Source: CAYTYX01 sp964442325
GTDB taxonomy: Bacteria > Patescibacteriota > Saccharimonadia > Saccharimonadales > UBA10212
DNA: 10,542 bases
Direction: 5' to 3'
Assembly (NCBI GenBank): GCA_964442325.1
Contig: CAYTYX010000016.1
Span: 1 to 10,542, forward strand
In this document: positions 1 through 5,409 of the stretch, in pieces
How positions within the stretch are numbered: the first letter of the stretch is position 1
Layout: every line of letters begins with the position of its first letter
The notes under the pieces: generated by a model
Databases searched by the model: none
Seen by the model: the letters and a program-made list of their open reading frames with translations, nothing else
What the model was told of the DNA's origin: nothing
Position numbers and translations under genes: made by a program

Positions 1-262
1 TCTTGGCTAGCAACTTACGGCTGCGGGTCTGATCATCCTCGCCAATCGGTGCCGCACCGGAGCCAAAAATCTGGGCGCCAATCAGCCATAGCTCGCCGTC
101 TTTTAACGTCACATAAGCGCTGGTTAGGTTGCCGTGGCCGTGGCGCAGAGCTTTAGTCTCGGCGCCGGTTAAAGCTAACCCAGCAACTAAAGAATCGCCC
201 AGTTCGTAATCGAACTTGGCTCGGCGATTAATTATCCGGCCAGCTGGCTTCTTGCGCTTCAT
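1..262 (-). CDS. smpB: SsrA-binding protein SmpB, N-terminal part (cut by the window edge)
   Basis: SmpB binds tmRNA (SsrA) and delivers it to stalled ribosomes, so that the nascent protein is tagged and the ribosome freed. The visible 87 residues match the start of the family: a basic N-terminus, then NRRAKFDYEL, the LTGAETKALR segment (family form LTGTEVKSLR), GNLTSAYV (family NLxDSYV), a GELWLIGAQI strand, and SRKLLAK (family RKLLLHK), which belongs to the tmRNA-binding OB fold. The C-terminal part, including the basic tail that enters the decoding centre, lies outside the window. The ATG at 262-260 is chosen because the family usually begins only a few residues before the NRRA motif. A TAAAAT box ends six bases before it. 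The upstream glycosidase-like gene ends only 4 bases away on the same strand, so read-through transcription is also possible. The family call is firm. Confidence 0.95.
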   Translation of the reverse strand, partial: MKRKKPAGRIINRRAKFDYELGDSLVAGLALTGAETKALRHGHGNLTSAYVTLKDGELWLIGAQIFGSGAAPIGEDDQTRSRKLLAK

Positions 263-266
263 AGCT

Positions 267-1430
267 TTATTTTAACTGATTAGCGAGCAATTTTTGGTTT
301 TGGTTATCGGCTTTAATCACAGCCTGCTGGACAACTTGCCAATAGCCCGGATTGTTCTGGGTTACTTTTTGCCAGTACCAATACTCGGCGCCCCATAACT
401 CAATCGAATTCAGTCCAGTTTCTTTGGCGTAGTTAATCCGGTTTTTTAGCATATTAGGGCTAAGTGATTTGGCTTGCTCGGCCAAATTTGAGGAGTTAAT
501 CGAACCGTGCGGCAGCCATGGCTCGGCTTGCAGCTCGTGAATTATCATCTCTTTGCCAGTTATAATTTCGCCGGCACCGGCCAAAAAGGCGTAATACCAC
601 GGTGGCAGCGGATATTCGACATAGCGGTGTGTGAAGTGGTAGTCATACACTCGCTTATAAATAGATATGCCAAATTCGTCTGGTGTTGGCTGGCGCACCG
701 GCAAGCCAATCCAGTTGTCACTGCGGCTGATAATTAGTGTATGGTTTGGATCGTCTTGCTTAACCAGCGCCGCCTCAGCAACTAACCGACTGCGGTCAAA
801 GTTGGAGCATTTGCCAAAAATCTTCATAAAGAACTCGTTTTCCAGCTGATAACTCTGCAAAGCCGGATTGTTTTTGTAGCGATTAATCACGGTGGTTATA
901 AAGTTGTTGAGCTGAGGTTCCCAGACATCTTTTGTCTCGGGTTTGACCCAAGAAGGTTCGTGACATTCCGGCCAGCGCGGCTGGCGCAAGCCAATCGCCA
1001 AGGAAACCTGCGCGCCGTATTTATCGGCCATGGCGAACTGCCAGTCCAGGCCACTAAAGTCGTATTTGCCTGGGGTGGATTCAATATCATTCCAGTAGCT
1101 CACTAGGCGTATTTGTTTCATGCCAAGCCCGCCCACATTGGCCGGTTCCAAGATTGCTTGCAGAGTGTCTTGAGGGTTAACGCCAAGCTGGGTGGCATAG
1201 TCGGAGATGAAAGTTGTGCCTAGCTGGATCGGCTCACCAGCGTGTTTATGGATATACCACTCGGCAATGCCGTACATTGTGCCCAGCAGTAAAACGGCAA
1301 TCAGGGCAATCGTCGTCACTAGCTTTCGCCACAGCGATTTGCGCCAGGCAATCAACCAGAACCATCGCCAAGCCTGCCCAAAGCGAGTACTTAACTTGCT
1401 AAACTGTTTAATGAATCGTTTTAATTTCAT
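267..1430 (-). CDS. Membrane-anchored clan GH-A glycoside hydrolase-like protein
   Basis: The 387-residue product has a basic cytoplasmic N-terminus (about residues 1-37), one hydrophobic segment at about 39-58 (TTIALIAVLLLGTMYGIAEW), and then a large domain probably outside the membrane. That domain reads like a (beta/alpha)8 glycosidase of clan GH-A: strand QIRLVSYWNDIE (106-117) followed by GKYDFSGLDW, LENE at 196-199, whose Asn-Glu pair suits the acid/base position after strand 4, and IIHELQAEPW at 296-305, whose Glu (299 or 303) suits the nucleophile after strand 7. A strand NSIELWGAEYW (341-351) follows, as expected for strand 8. Substrate and exact family are unclear; cell-surface glycan trimming is a guess, mildly supported by the glycosyltransferase next door. 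The ATG at 1430-1428 is preferred to a TTG at 1475 because it puts less of the gene opposite the glycosyltransferase frame. Neither has a ribosome-binding site. Confidence 0.75.
   Translation of the reverse strand: MKLKRFIKQFSKLSTRFGQAWRWFWLIAWRKSLWRKLVTTIALIAVLLLGTMYGIAEWYIHKHAGEPIQLGTTFISDYATQLGVNPQDTLQAILEPANVGGLGMKQIRLVSYWNDIESTPGKYDFSGLDWQFAMADKYGAQVSLAIGLRQPRWPECHEPSWVKPETKDVWEPQLNNFITTVINRYKNNPALQSYQLENEFFMKIFGKCSNFDRSRLVAEAALVKQDDPNHTLIISRSDNWIGLPVRQPTPDEFGISIYKRVYDYHFTHRYVEYPLPPWYYAFLAGAGEIITGKEMIIHELQAEPWLPHGSINSSNLAEQAKSLSPNMLKNRINYAKETGLNSIELWGAEYWYWQKVTQNNPGYWQVVQQAVIKADNQNQKLLANQLK
269..274 (-). promoter_or_regulatory. Putative -10 box (TAAAAT) for a leaderless smpB transcript
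   Basis: On the minus strand TAAAAT is followed by exactly six bases (AAAGCT) and then the smpB ATG, so transcription would start at or next to the A of the start codon. The box overlaps the stop codon of the upstream gene. No -35 hexamer and no ribosome-binding site are visible. The same spacing occurs before three other minus-strand genes in this window. Confidence 0.45.
1397..1405 (+). promoter_or_regulatory. Possible extended -10 (TGCTAAACT) for the glycosyltransferase gene
   Basis: TGC-TAAACT ends five bases before an in-frame ATG at 1411. The TGC extension is the same as before the glutaredoxin and helicase genes. If used, it favours a start at 1411 and a leaderless transcript. The hexamer itself matches the consensus only partly and lies inside the opposing gene. 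Confidence 0.25.
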
Positions 1431-2220
1431 GCCGCAAAAAAAGCTAACGCTAGCAATAGTTATACCAGCCTTCAACGAGGAAGGCTACCTGCACCACTGT
1501 CTGGAATCCGTCGCCGCCCAAACCGAGCCAGCCGACGAAGTCATTGTGGTCGATAATAATTCTACTGACGCAACCGCCGTGGTGGCCAAAAGTTTTAGAT
1601 TTGTGAAGCTACTGCGCGAGACAAGACAAGGCGTGGTGTTTGCTCGCAACCGCGGCTTCAACTCGACAACCAGTGACATAATTGCCCGGATTGATGCCGA
1701 CAGCCGCTTGCCGGTTGACTGGGTAAAGCGAGTTAAGTGTGAATTTAAAACTAGTTCTTTGGCTGCTGTCACCGGCCCGGTGTGTGGCTACGACCTTCCG
1801 CTGCCGGCTTTAAGCTGGTTGCCACACCACCTGCTTTGCCTGATTTTAAAATTTGTGCCGCCCAAACACCCGTTCCTATTTGGTTTTAATATGGCCGTCC
1901 GGCGCGAAGCCTGGCAGGCAATATCTAAAAAAACTCACCATAGTCGGCAATTTCACGAAGACATAGACTTGGCTATTCACCTACACCAATCTGGCTTCAA
2001 ACTAGCCTACACTAAAGATCTACTCTCAGCCGCTTCGGGTCGACGCTACAGCGATCGCCCAAGCGCTTTTGCCAAATATATGTCCACCTACTGCCAAACC
2101 TACACCCGGCACGGTTATCGCGACTGGGCAGTATATCTAACGGCCCTAATCTACTGGGCTGGCTATGTTTTTTATTTGCCTTGGGCTACTCGCCGGCTAC
2201 CACGCCAACACCCTATGTAG
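1429..2220 (+). CDS. Family 2 glycosyltransferase (GT-A fold)
   Basis: The product (263 residues from this start) is a classical GT2 enzyme that would transfer a sugar from a nucleotide-sugar donor at the cytoplasmic face of the membrane. Visible signatures are LAIVIPAFNEE (8-18), VIVVDNNSTDAT (38-49), the ARNRGF segment (72-77), the metal-binding DAD of RIDAD (89-91), a GFNMAVRREAW stretch (152-162), and HEDIDLAIHL (176-185), whose Glu-Asp fits the catalytic-base position. A hydrophobic stretch at about 236-252 suggests membrane attachment. Acceptor and sugar cannot be told from sequence. The ATG at 1429 sits right before the first strand; an in-frame ATG at 1411 would add MNRFNF and has a better-placed -10 candidate. 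No ribosome-binding site precedes either. The 3' end overlaps the convergent nuclease gene by 8 bases, with no terminator visible between them. Confidence 0.88.
   Translation: MPQKKLTLAIVIPAFNEEGYLHHCLESVAAQTEPADEVIVVDNNSTDATAVVAKSFRFVKLLRETRQGVVFARNRGFNSTTSDIIARIDADSRLPVDWVKRVKCEFKTSSLAAVTGPVCGYDLPLPALSWLPHHLLCLILKFVPPKHPFLFGFNMAVRREAWQAISKKTHHSRQFHEDIDLAIHLHQSGFKLAYTKDLLSAASGRRYSDRPSAFAKYMSTYCQTYTRHGYRDWAVYLTALIYWAGYVFYLPWATRRLPRQHPM
1459..1467 (-). promoter_or_regulatory. Possible extended -10 (TGGTATAAC) for the glycosidase-like gene
   Basis: The minus strand reads TGG-TATAAC ending 28 bases before the ATG at 1430, which gives a leader of about 22 bases. There is no good -35 box, and the site lies inside the opposing glycosyltransferase reading frame, so it may be chance. 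Confidence 0.25.
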
Positions 2221-2791
2221 CAGGGTTGGAGCTATAGCCGCCATACTGATTAACTTCGGGCTTGCAAGCACTCCATAAACCAACCTTGGCTGTCTGGGCT
2301 TGCGCTTGGTCGGCCGCGAACTGGTCGGACTTCTCAAACGGGAAGCCGAGGTACGCAAAGCCGTGGCCAGTCTCAATCAAGTCCTCATTAAGCAAAGTGC
2401 CATCCGGCAAGTAAATGTAGCGCAGCAATCGGCCGTAGCGGTCACGGTTAGTATCCAGCGGGTCGGCTTGCAGGCGGACTTTGCCAAACTGGCTAATCCT
2501 TGATTTTGTATAGGCTGCGGCTATCACTCCATAGCATTGCACTGGCTTGCGCGGGTCGTGAGTTTCGGGCGTATCCACGCCAATAAAACGAACAGTTTCT
2601 TCGTGACCGTTCATATTCACCACGATAGTGTCGCCGTCGTCATAAAACGCCACCGGGTATAATCCCGGTTGCGCCACTTCCACGGCCTTTGTGCCCTTGC
2701 CTAGCCAGCCCGACTGCGTGGCCACAATCACTAGCACAAATGCCAGTACCATCAAGATCAGCACAGTTTTGCGCCTGCCCAACCTAAGCAT
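2213..2791 (-). CDS. Membrane-anchored staphylococcal nuclease-like (SNase) endonuclease
   Basis: The 192-residue product carries an N-terminal anchor or signal (positive residues, then hydrophobic 9-26) and a thermonuclease domain, so it probably acts outside the cytoplasm. The catalytic pattern of staphylococcal nuclease is intact: DDGDTI (51-56), VRFIGVDTPETH (67-78) with R68, D73 and E76 matching Arg35, Asp40 and Glu43, and DRYGRLLRYIY (117-127) with R121 matching Arg87. The LLNEDLIETGHG and AQAQTAKVGLWS segments also follow the family. The expected activity is calcium-dependent cleavage of DNA or RNA. In small, auxotrophic CPR cells such enzymes are often proposed to feed on environmental nucleic acids; that role is inference. 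Two cysteines (C86, C176) could form a disulfide. The start is set by the ATG at 2791, six bases after a TATAAT box, with no ribosome-binding site. Confidence 0.93.
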   Translation of the reverse strand: MLRLGRRKTVLILMVLAFVLVIVATQSGWLGKGTKAVEVAQPGLYPVAFYDDGDTIVVNMNGHEETVRFIGVDTPETHDPRKPVQCYGVIAAAYTKSRISQFGKVRLQADPLDTNRDRYGRLLRYIYLPDGTLLNEDLIETGHGFAYLGFPFEKSDQFAADQAQAQTAKVGLWSACKPEVNQYGGYSSNPAT

Positions 2792-2797
2792 AAGAAA

Positions 2798-2803
2798 ATT
2801 ATA
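2798..2803 (-). promoter_or_regulatory. Consensus -10 box (TATAAT) for a leaderless nuclease transcript
   Basis: A perfect TATAAT on the minus strand is followed by six bases (TTTCTT) and the nuclease ATG. A transcript starting seven bases after the box would begin at the start codon itself. No convincing -35 hexamer lies 16-18 bases upstream. Confidence 0.6.
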
Positions 2804-2825
2804 CTAGACGTTGTTCTTTTGATGC

Positions 2826-2854
2826 TTGGCTCATAGACTGTCAGCAATTATTAT
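2826..2854 (+). promoter_or_regulatory. Promoter of the ParB-family gene (TTGGCT-N17-TATTAT)
   Basis: TTGGCT at 2826-2831 and TATTAT at 2849-2854 are separated by exactly 17 bases, which predicts a start near 2861 and a leader of about 15 bases. The leader holds GGAGGG (2868-2873), unusually close (2 bases) to the ATG at 2876. The arrangement closely resembles the promoter of the next gene (TTGGCG-N17-TAGATA) and differs from the leaderless genes around it. Confidence 0.55.
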
Positions 2855-2875
2855 TTAGTTAAACCTTGGAGGGAT

Positions 2876-4009
2876 ATGGCGGTTTCGATAGCTGAGGGAC
2901 GGGAAGCGCGACAAACGGAGCTACTTCGCTTTGGCGTAGAATGGCCCGAAGAATTTGTACCCTTAAATTCCATCAATGTCTGCGGCCAACAAAGACGGGA
3001 TTTTGACGAAGAACCGCTGGAAGTACTGGGAAATTCTATAGCCCAGCAAGGTCAGTTTCACCCACTATTGGTTATGCGGATGTTGCCGGAAATGGCCGAA
3101 CGCTATGTCGAATACACCAATGAATGTTGGGTGGCAGATGTGGATTTTAGCACTTTTGTTCGCCGCGAGGATGGTTATTACGATATTCTTGATGCCGGTG
3201 AGCGCCGGCTTCGAGCAATGAGAAAAAAGGAAGAAGAACAAGGCCTGCCGCCCGGTACTTACGGCGTTGATATAAAAGTCCGCACCCCTACTACCATAGC
3301 CGAAGTCATAAAGATCCAGTTTGATGAAAATTTGAGCGAGAACGTGCCTCCTCAACAAGAGGCTAAAGCTATCCGCCAGGCCTACTTTATCGGTAAAAAA
3401 GAAGGGCTCTTCCAGGATGTACAAAGCTTTGTAAAATTTTGTTCACTCAAAGAAGATGCTACCAGGAATGCTTTGCGGTACTTCGAGTTACCGACTCAAG
3501 TGCGTGGATTAGTGGAAGAGGGAGTACTTTCCTATAGTATGGCCGTAGAGCTGGCACCAATGATGCGCGTGGCCTATGAATATTACACCCGAAGACTTTT
3601 GCAATCCGAGGATGTTGATGGCCAATTGCAATATATAACCCCAGAGCATGCGATAGCTAGCGCTCAGGAAAAAGTTTATGCCGAAGCAGTAAAAATTGTA
3701 AAAAAATTATCGGAAACGGACAAAAAAGAACGATGGACCAGGAATCAAGTCCGTCGGCATATCACTGGGACGATACTGGCTATGCAGGGACAAGGCTCAT
3801 TTGATGAGATGACTCTGAAGTCTGCGGCTGGCATAGAAGCAGACCAGCGTCGGGCTAAGCAAAGCCGGCTTGAAAATATAAAAGGAATAGCCAGAAATTT
3901 AGCCCATACTCTAGCTGTTCTGCACGAAAATGGCATCGACTTAGAAGTTGATCTACCGGCAGACTTTGACCCAGTGAAGCCAGAGCAGCAAATTCTTCTT
4001 AATGTCTAG
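2876..4009 (+). CDS. ParB/RepB/Spo0J family protein
   Basis: The 377-residue product has the ParB N-terminal domain followed by a KorB/Spo0J-like helix-turn-helix. The domain opens with VPLNSINV...RRDFDEEPLEVLGNSIAQQGQFHPLLV (about 28-66). The hallmark GERRLRA of the CTP/DNA-binding box is at 108-114, and DENLSENVPPQQEAKAI at 150-166 matches the ENxxRxDLxPxEEA box. An HTH-like stretch around 185-229 contains LPTQVRGLVEEGVLSYSMAVELA. The C-terminal third (about 260-377) is charged and helical, with no family I recognise. An insertion of about 30 residues (about 70-100) separates the PLLV strand from the GERR box. Chromosome partitioners sit next to parA; none is visible here, so a plasmid-derived, regulatory or nuclease-like role is equally possible. 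It is followed after 98 bases by an HNH gene with matching translation signals, which suggests an accessory pair. Confidence 0.85.
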   Translation: MAVSIAEGREARQTELLRFGVEWPEEFVPLNSINVCGQQRRDFDEEPLEVLGNSIAQQGQFHPLLVMRMLPEMAERYVEYTNECWVADVDFSTFVRREDGYYDILDAGERRLRAMRKKEEEQGLPPGTYGVDIKVRTPTTIAEVIKIQFDENLSENVPPQQEAKAIRQAYFIGKKEGLFQDVQSFVKFCSLKEDATRNALRYFELPTQVRGLVEEGVLSYSMAVELAPMMRVAYEYYTRRLLQSEDVDGQLQYITPEHAIASAQEKVYAEAVKIVKKLSETDKKERWTRNQVRRHITGTILAMQGQGSFDEMTLKSAAGIEADQRRAKQSRLENIKGIARNLAHTLAVLHENGIDLEVDLPADFDPVKPEQQILLNV

Positions 4010-4013
4010 TGTT

Positions 4014-4031
4014 TTGTGATAAATTTCACAA
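4014..4031. repeat. Perfect dyad TTGTGA-N6-TCACAA (CRP-like or parS-like site)
   Basis: Five bases after the parB-type stop codon lies an 18-bp dyad with perfect 6-bp arms around an AT-only centre (TAAATT). The core TGTGA-N6-TCACA equals the half-sites known for CRP-family regulators. It could also be a binding site for the neighbouring ParB-like protein, or part of the terminator region. No CRP/FNR-type gene is in the window. Confidence 0.5.
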
Positions 4032-4037
4032 TTGCGC

Positions 4038-4060
4038 TAACGTCAAATTGGCGTTATTTT
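4038..4060 (+). terminator. Rho-independent terminator after the ParB-family gene
   Basis: TAACGTC (4038-4044) pairs with GGCGTTA (4050-4056), giving 7 pairs including one G-U, around the five-base loop AAATT and followed by TTTT (4057-4060). The right arm also contains the -35 box of the next promoter. Confidence 0.65.
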
Positions 4061-4076
4061 AAAATTAGTTTAGATA
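4048..4076 (+). promoter_or_regulatory. Promoter of the HNH gene (TTGGCG-N17-TAGATA)
   Basis: TTGGCG at 4048-4053 and TAGATA at 4071-4076 are 17 bases apart, predicting a start near 4083. The -35 box lies in the loop and right arm of the preceding terminator, so termination of one gene and initiation of the next share bases. GGAGGG (4093-4098) follows in the leader. Confidence 0.45.
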
Positions 4077-4107
4077 CAAAAAGCCAAAAAGTGGAGGGTA
4101 AGACAAG

Positions 4108-5004
4108 TTGTCTACGGTTGCTTGCGAAAGAAACCATTTAGCGCGCGAGCTTGACCAATTGCCGCTAGCCTCAACTCCAGAGCAGCTGGCCACATGGCCA
4201 GGACTAGCGGAGGTGGACTCCCGACTTTATTCGTCTCTAGGCGACCGACTTCCGTCGGTCGCCTTCTCTATGTACGCCTTTGAGTGGTTTAAGCACCAAG
4301 CTCAGTTAGAAGACATCCCGATTATGCAAAAGCAGATGCTTGAGTCAACCGTAGTTAGCCCTATAACTGGTTGCTGGCTACCTAAAGAACCCGAGCGTTT
4401 TCGAGCTGCCGGAGGGTATATTCCTCAGGGCGATAAGGCTGCGGCAGTCTCTCCGTCTGGCTCAACAACTCGTCACCGGGCAACCTATCAGCGCTACTAC
4501 GTTCCGCTCGGTGAAGAGCCACTAACCCCCGAAGACGATATCGACCACATATGCCGCAATACTGCATGCAACTGCCCTTGGCATTTACGCAGAATGGGCA
4601 GTGCCCAGAATATCGAATTAAAAAACGCGGCTGAGGACATAGAGACGGCTTTGCTTATGCGCGCTCAATTCGCAGGACGTACCGGCTTAGTCTCTCCGAC
4701 CACTGGCGAGGAATGGCTTGACCCGCTGATTGAAGCTGCGGATGTCGGCGAACCAATAGACGCCTTGATCGCCACTAGGTATGGTGCCTATCTCCTGCTG
4801 CGCGTAAACGAAACCATGGTTTGTGGTAAGCACGTGCCATGCTCAATTCGGGACGGATTAAGAAAGCCGGCTCCTTACCGACCGGCTAGAGAAAGAATAG
4901 AAATTTGCAAAGGACAACTAAGCTTTGACGAAGGCGACTTGTGTTACGACCTACTTATCCACGCCATCGCCAGGCGCCAGCTCCAACCGCTCTTAGCGGC
5001 TTGA
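4108..5004 (+). CDS. HNH endonuclease-like protein
   Basis: The 298-residue product has a central HNH (beta-beta-alpha metal) module. HRATYQRYYV at 123-132 matches the usual HR..Y strand, IDHICRNTACNCPWHL at 145-160 gives the catalytic D146-H147, the cysteines C149, C154 and C156 and H159, and QN at 167-168 closes it as in phage-type HNH proteins (DHLCRN..CxNPxHLE..QN). A GCW box at 88-90 precedes it. Residues 1-80 and 175-298 match nothing I know; a second SPTTGEEW box (196-203) loosely echoes SPITGCW (84-90). The start is a TTG at 4108, supported by GGAGGG nine bases upstream; an in-frame ATG at 4270 is the main alternative. A strong hairpin lies between these two starts. It is followed one base later by the convergent glutaredoxin gene. 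Whether it serves restriction, homing or another process is unknown. Confidence 0.8.
   Translation: MSTVACERNHLARELDQLPLASTPEQLATWPGLAEVDSRLYSSLGDRLPSVAFSMYAFEWFKHQAQLEDIPIMQKQMLESTVVSPITGCWLPKEPERFRAAGGYIPQGDKAAAVSPSGSTTRHRATYQRYYVPLGEEPLTPEDDIDHICRNTACNCPWHLRRMGSAQNIELKNAAEDIETALLMRAQFAGRTGLVSPTTGEEWLDPLIEAADVGEPIDALIATRYGAYLLLRVNETMVCGKHVPCSIRDGLRKPAPYRPARERIEICKGQLSFDEGDLCYDLLIHAIARRQLQPLLAA
4239..4264. repeat. Perfect 11-bp inverted repeat with 4-base loop inside the HNH gene
   Basis: AGGCGACCGAC (4239-4249), loop TTCC (4250-4253) and GTCGGTCGCCT (4254-4264) pair without a mismatch. The hairpin lies about 130 bases into the reading frame, encoding LGDRLPSVAF, and is followed by TCTCT and then an in-frame ATG at 4270. 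It looks like the stem of a terminator or attenuator but has only a weak pyrimidine tract after it. Confidence 0.8.
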
Positions 5005-5005
5005 A

Positions 5006-5272
5006 TTATTTAACCAAGTGGTTCGATTTTAGGGCGGCGTCGATTTTTGGCCGATCAAAACCCAAGATTACCTCGTCGCCAATTTCTATCACCGGCACGC
5101 CGGCCTGGTGAGTTTTGTCAATAATGTGCTGCGCAGCGGCGGGGTCTTTCTCTACGTCAATGTCTTTATAAGTCACGCCCAAGCCGTCAAAATACTGCTT
5201 GGCCATTTTGCAAAAGGCACACCAGGTGGTGCCGTAAACTATAACCGGTGCGCTGGCGGTAGTGTCGCTCAT
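5006..5272 (-). CDS. Small glutaredoxin / thioredoxin-fold oxidoreductase
   Basis: The 88-residue product is a single-domain glutaredoxin-like protein, probably a cytoplasmic dithiol reductant. It has strand PVIVYGTTWC, the redox motif CAFC (C18, C21), KDIDVEKDP (36-44), the cis-proline loop GVPVIEIGDE (58-67) and a GFDRPKIDAAL helix (71-81). The GVPVIEI...GFD ending resembles the short YruB/NrdH-like glutaredoxins rather than the classical CPYC type; the Ala-Phe between the cysteines is unusual. Partner proteins cannot be told from the context. It is transcribed toward the HNH gene, with one base between the two stops. The ATG at 5272 directly follows TGC-TATAAT plus six bases, which fixes the start and predicts a leaderless mRNA. 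Confidence 0.9.
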   Translation of the reverse strand: MSDTTASAPVIVYGTTWCAFCKMAKQYFDGLGVTYKDIDVEKDPAAAQHIIDKTHQAGVPVIEIGDEVILGFDRPKIDAALKSNHLVK

Positions 5273-5278
5273 AGCTCA

Positions 5279-5287
5279 ATTATAGCA
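5279..5287 (-). promoter_or_regulatory. Extended -10 promoter (TGCTATAAT) for a leaderless glutaredoxin mRNA
   Basis: The minus strand reads TGC-TATAAT, then six bases (TGAGCT), then ATG. A perfect -10 with a TG extension can work without a -35 box, and none is seen. The start of transcription would fall on the start codon. Confidence 0.65.
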
Positions 5288-5343
5288 AACCAACACGCCG
5301 AGCTGGGCCCGTTAGCCGGGTGTTAATTTTACAGCGCAAAATC

Positions 5344-5371
5344 TTGATTTTTAAAGACTAAGTACTATAGT
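5344..5371 (+). promoter_or_regulatory. Promoter of the aquaporin gene (TTGATT-N16-TATAGT)
   Basis: TTGATT at 5344-5349 and TATAGT at 5366-5371 are 16 bases apart, giving a start near 5378 and a leader of about 32 bases that carries AAGGAGG (5394-5400), nine bases before the ATG. The -10 box touches the first copy of a 9-bp direct repeat. Confidence 0.5.
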
Positions 5372-5386
5372 TAAGCGTAAGTACTA
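5359..5386. repeat. Direct repeat TAAGTACTA x2 flanking the aquaporin transcription start
   Basis: Identical copies lie at 5359-5367 and 5378-5386, 19 bases start to start (nearly two helical turns), each with a palindromic AGTACT core. One copy overlaps the -10 box and the other covers the predicted transcription start, as expected for a repressor operator. The same copies could also pair with each other through their AGTACT cores. Confidence 0.5.
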
Positions 5387-5409
5387 ACCATTTAAGGAGG
5401 AAAACATTA

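Noticed and set aside
1207..1428. Upstream extension of the glycosyltransferase frame to an ATG at 1207
   Set aside because: It runs opposite the coding region of the glycosidase-like gene, reads as non-protein-like sequence, and GT2 proteins start just before the IVIPAFNE strand.
4987..4999. Small hairpin CCGCT-CTT-AGCGG at the end of the HNH gene
   Set aside because: Only five pairs, and followed by TTGAATTATTT rather than a T run; too weak to call a terminator.
5299..5323. GC-rich stretch with CCCG/CGGG pairing upstream of the glutaredoxin gene
   Set aside because: Only four pairs, and no gene ends there in either direction, so neither a terminator nor a riboswitch is supported.
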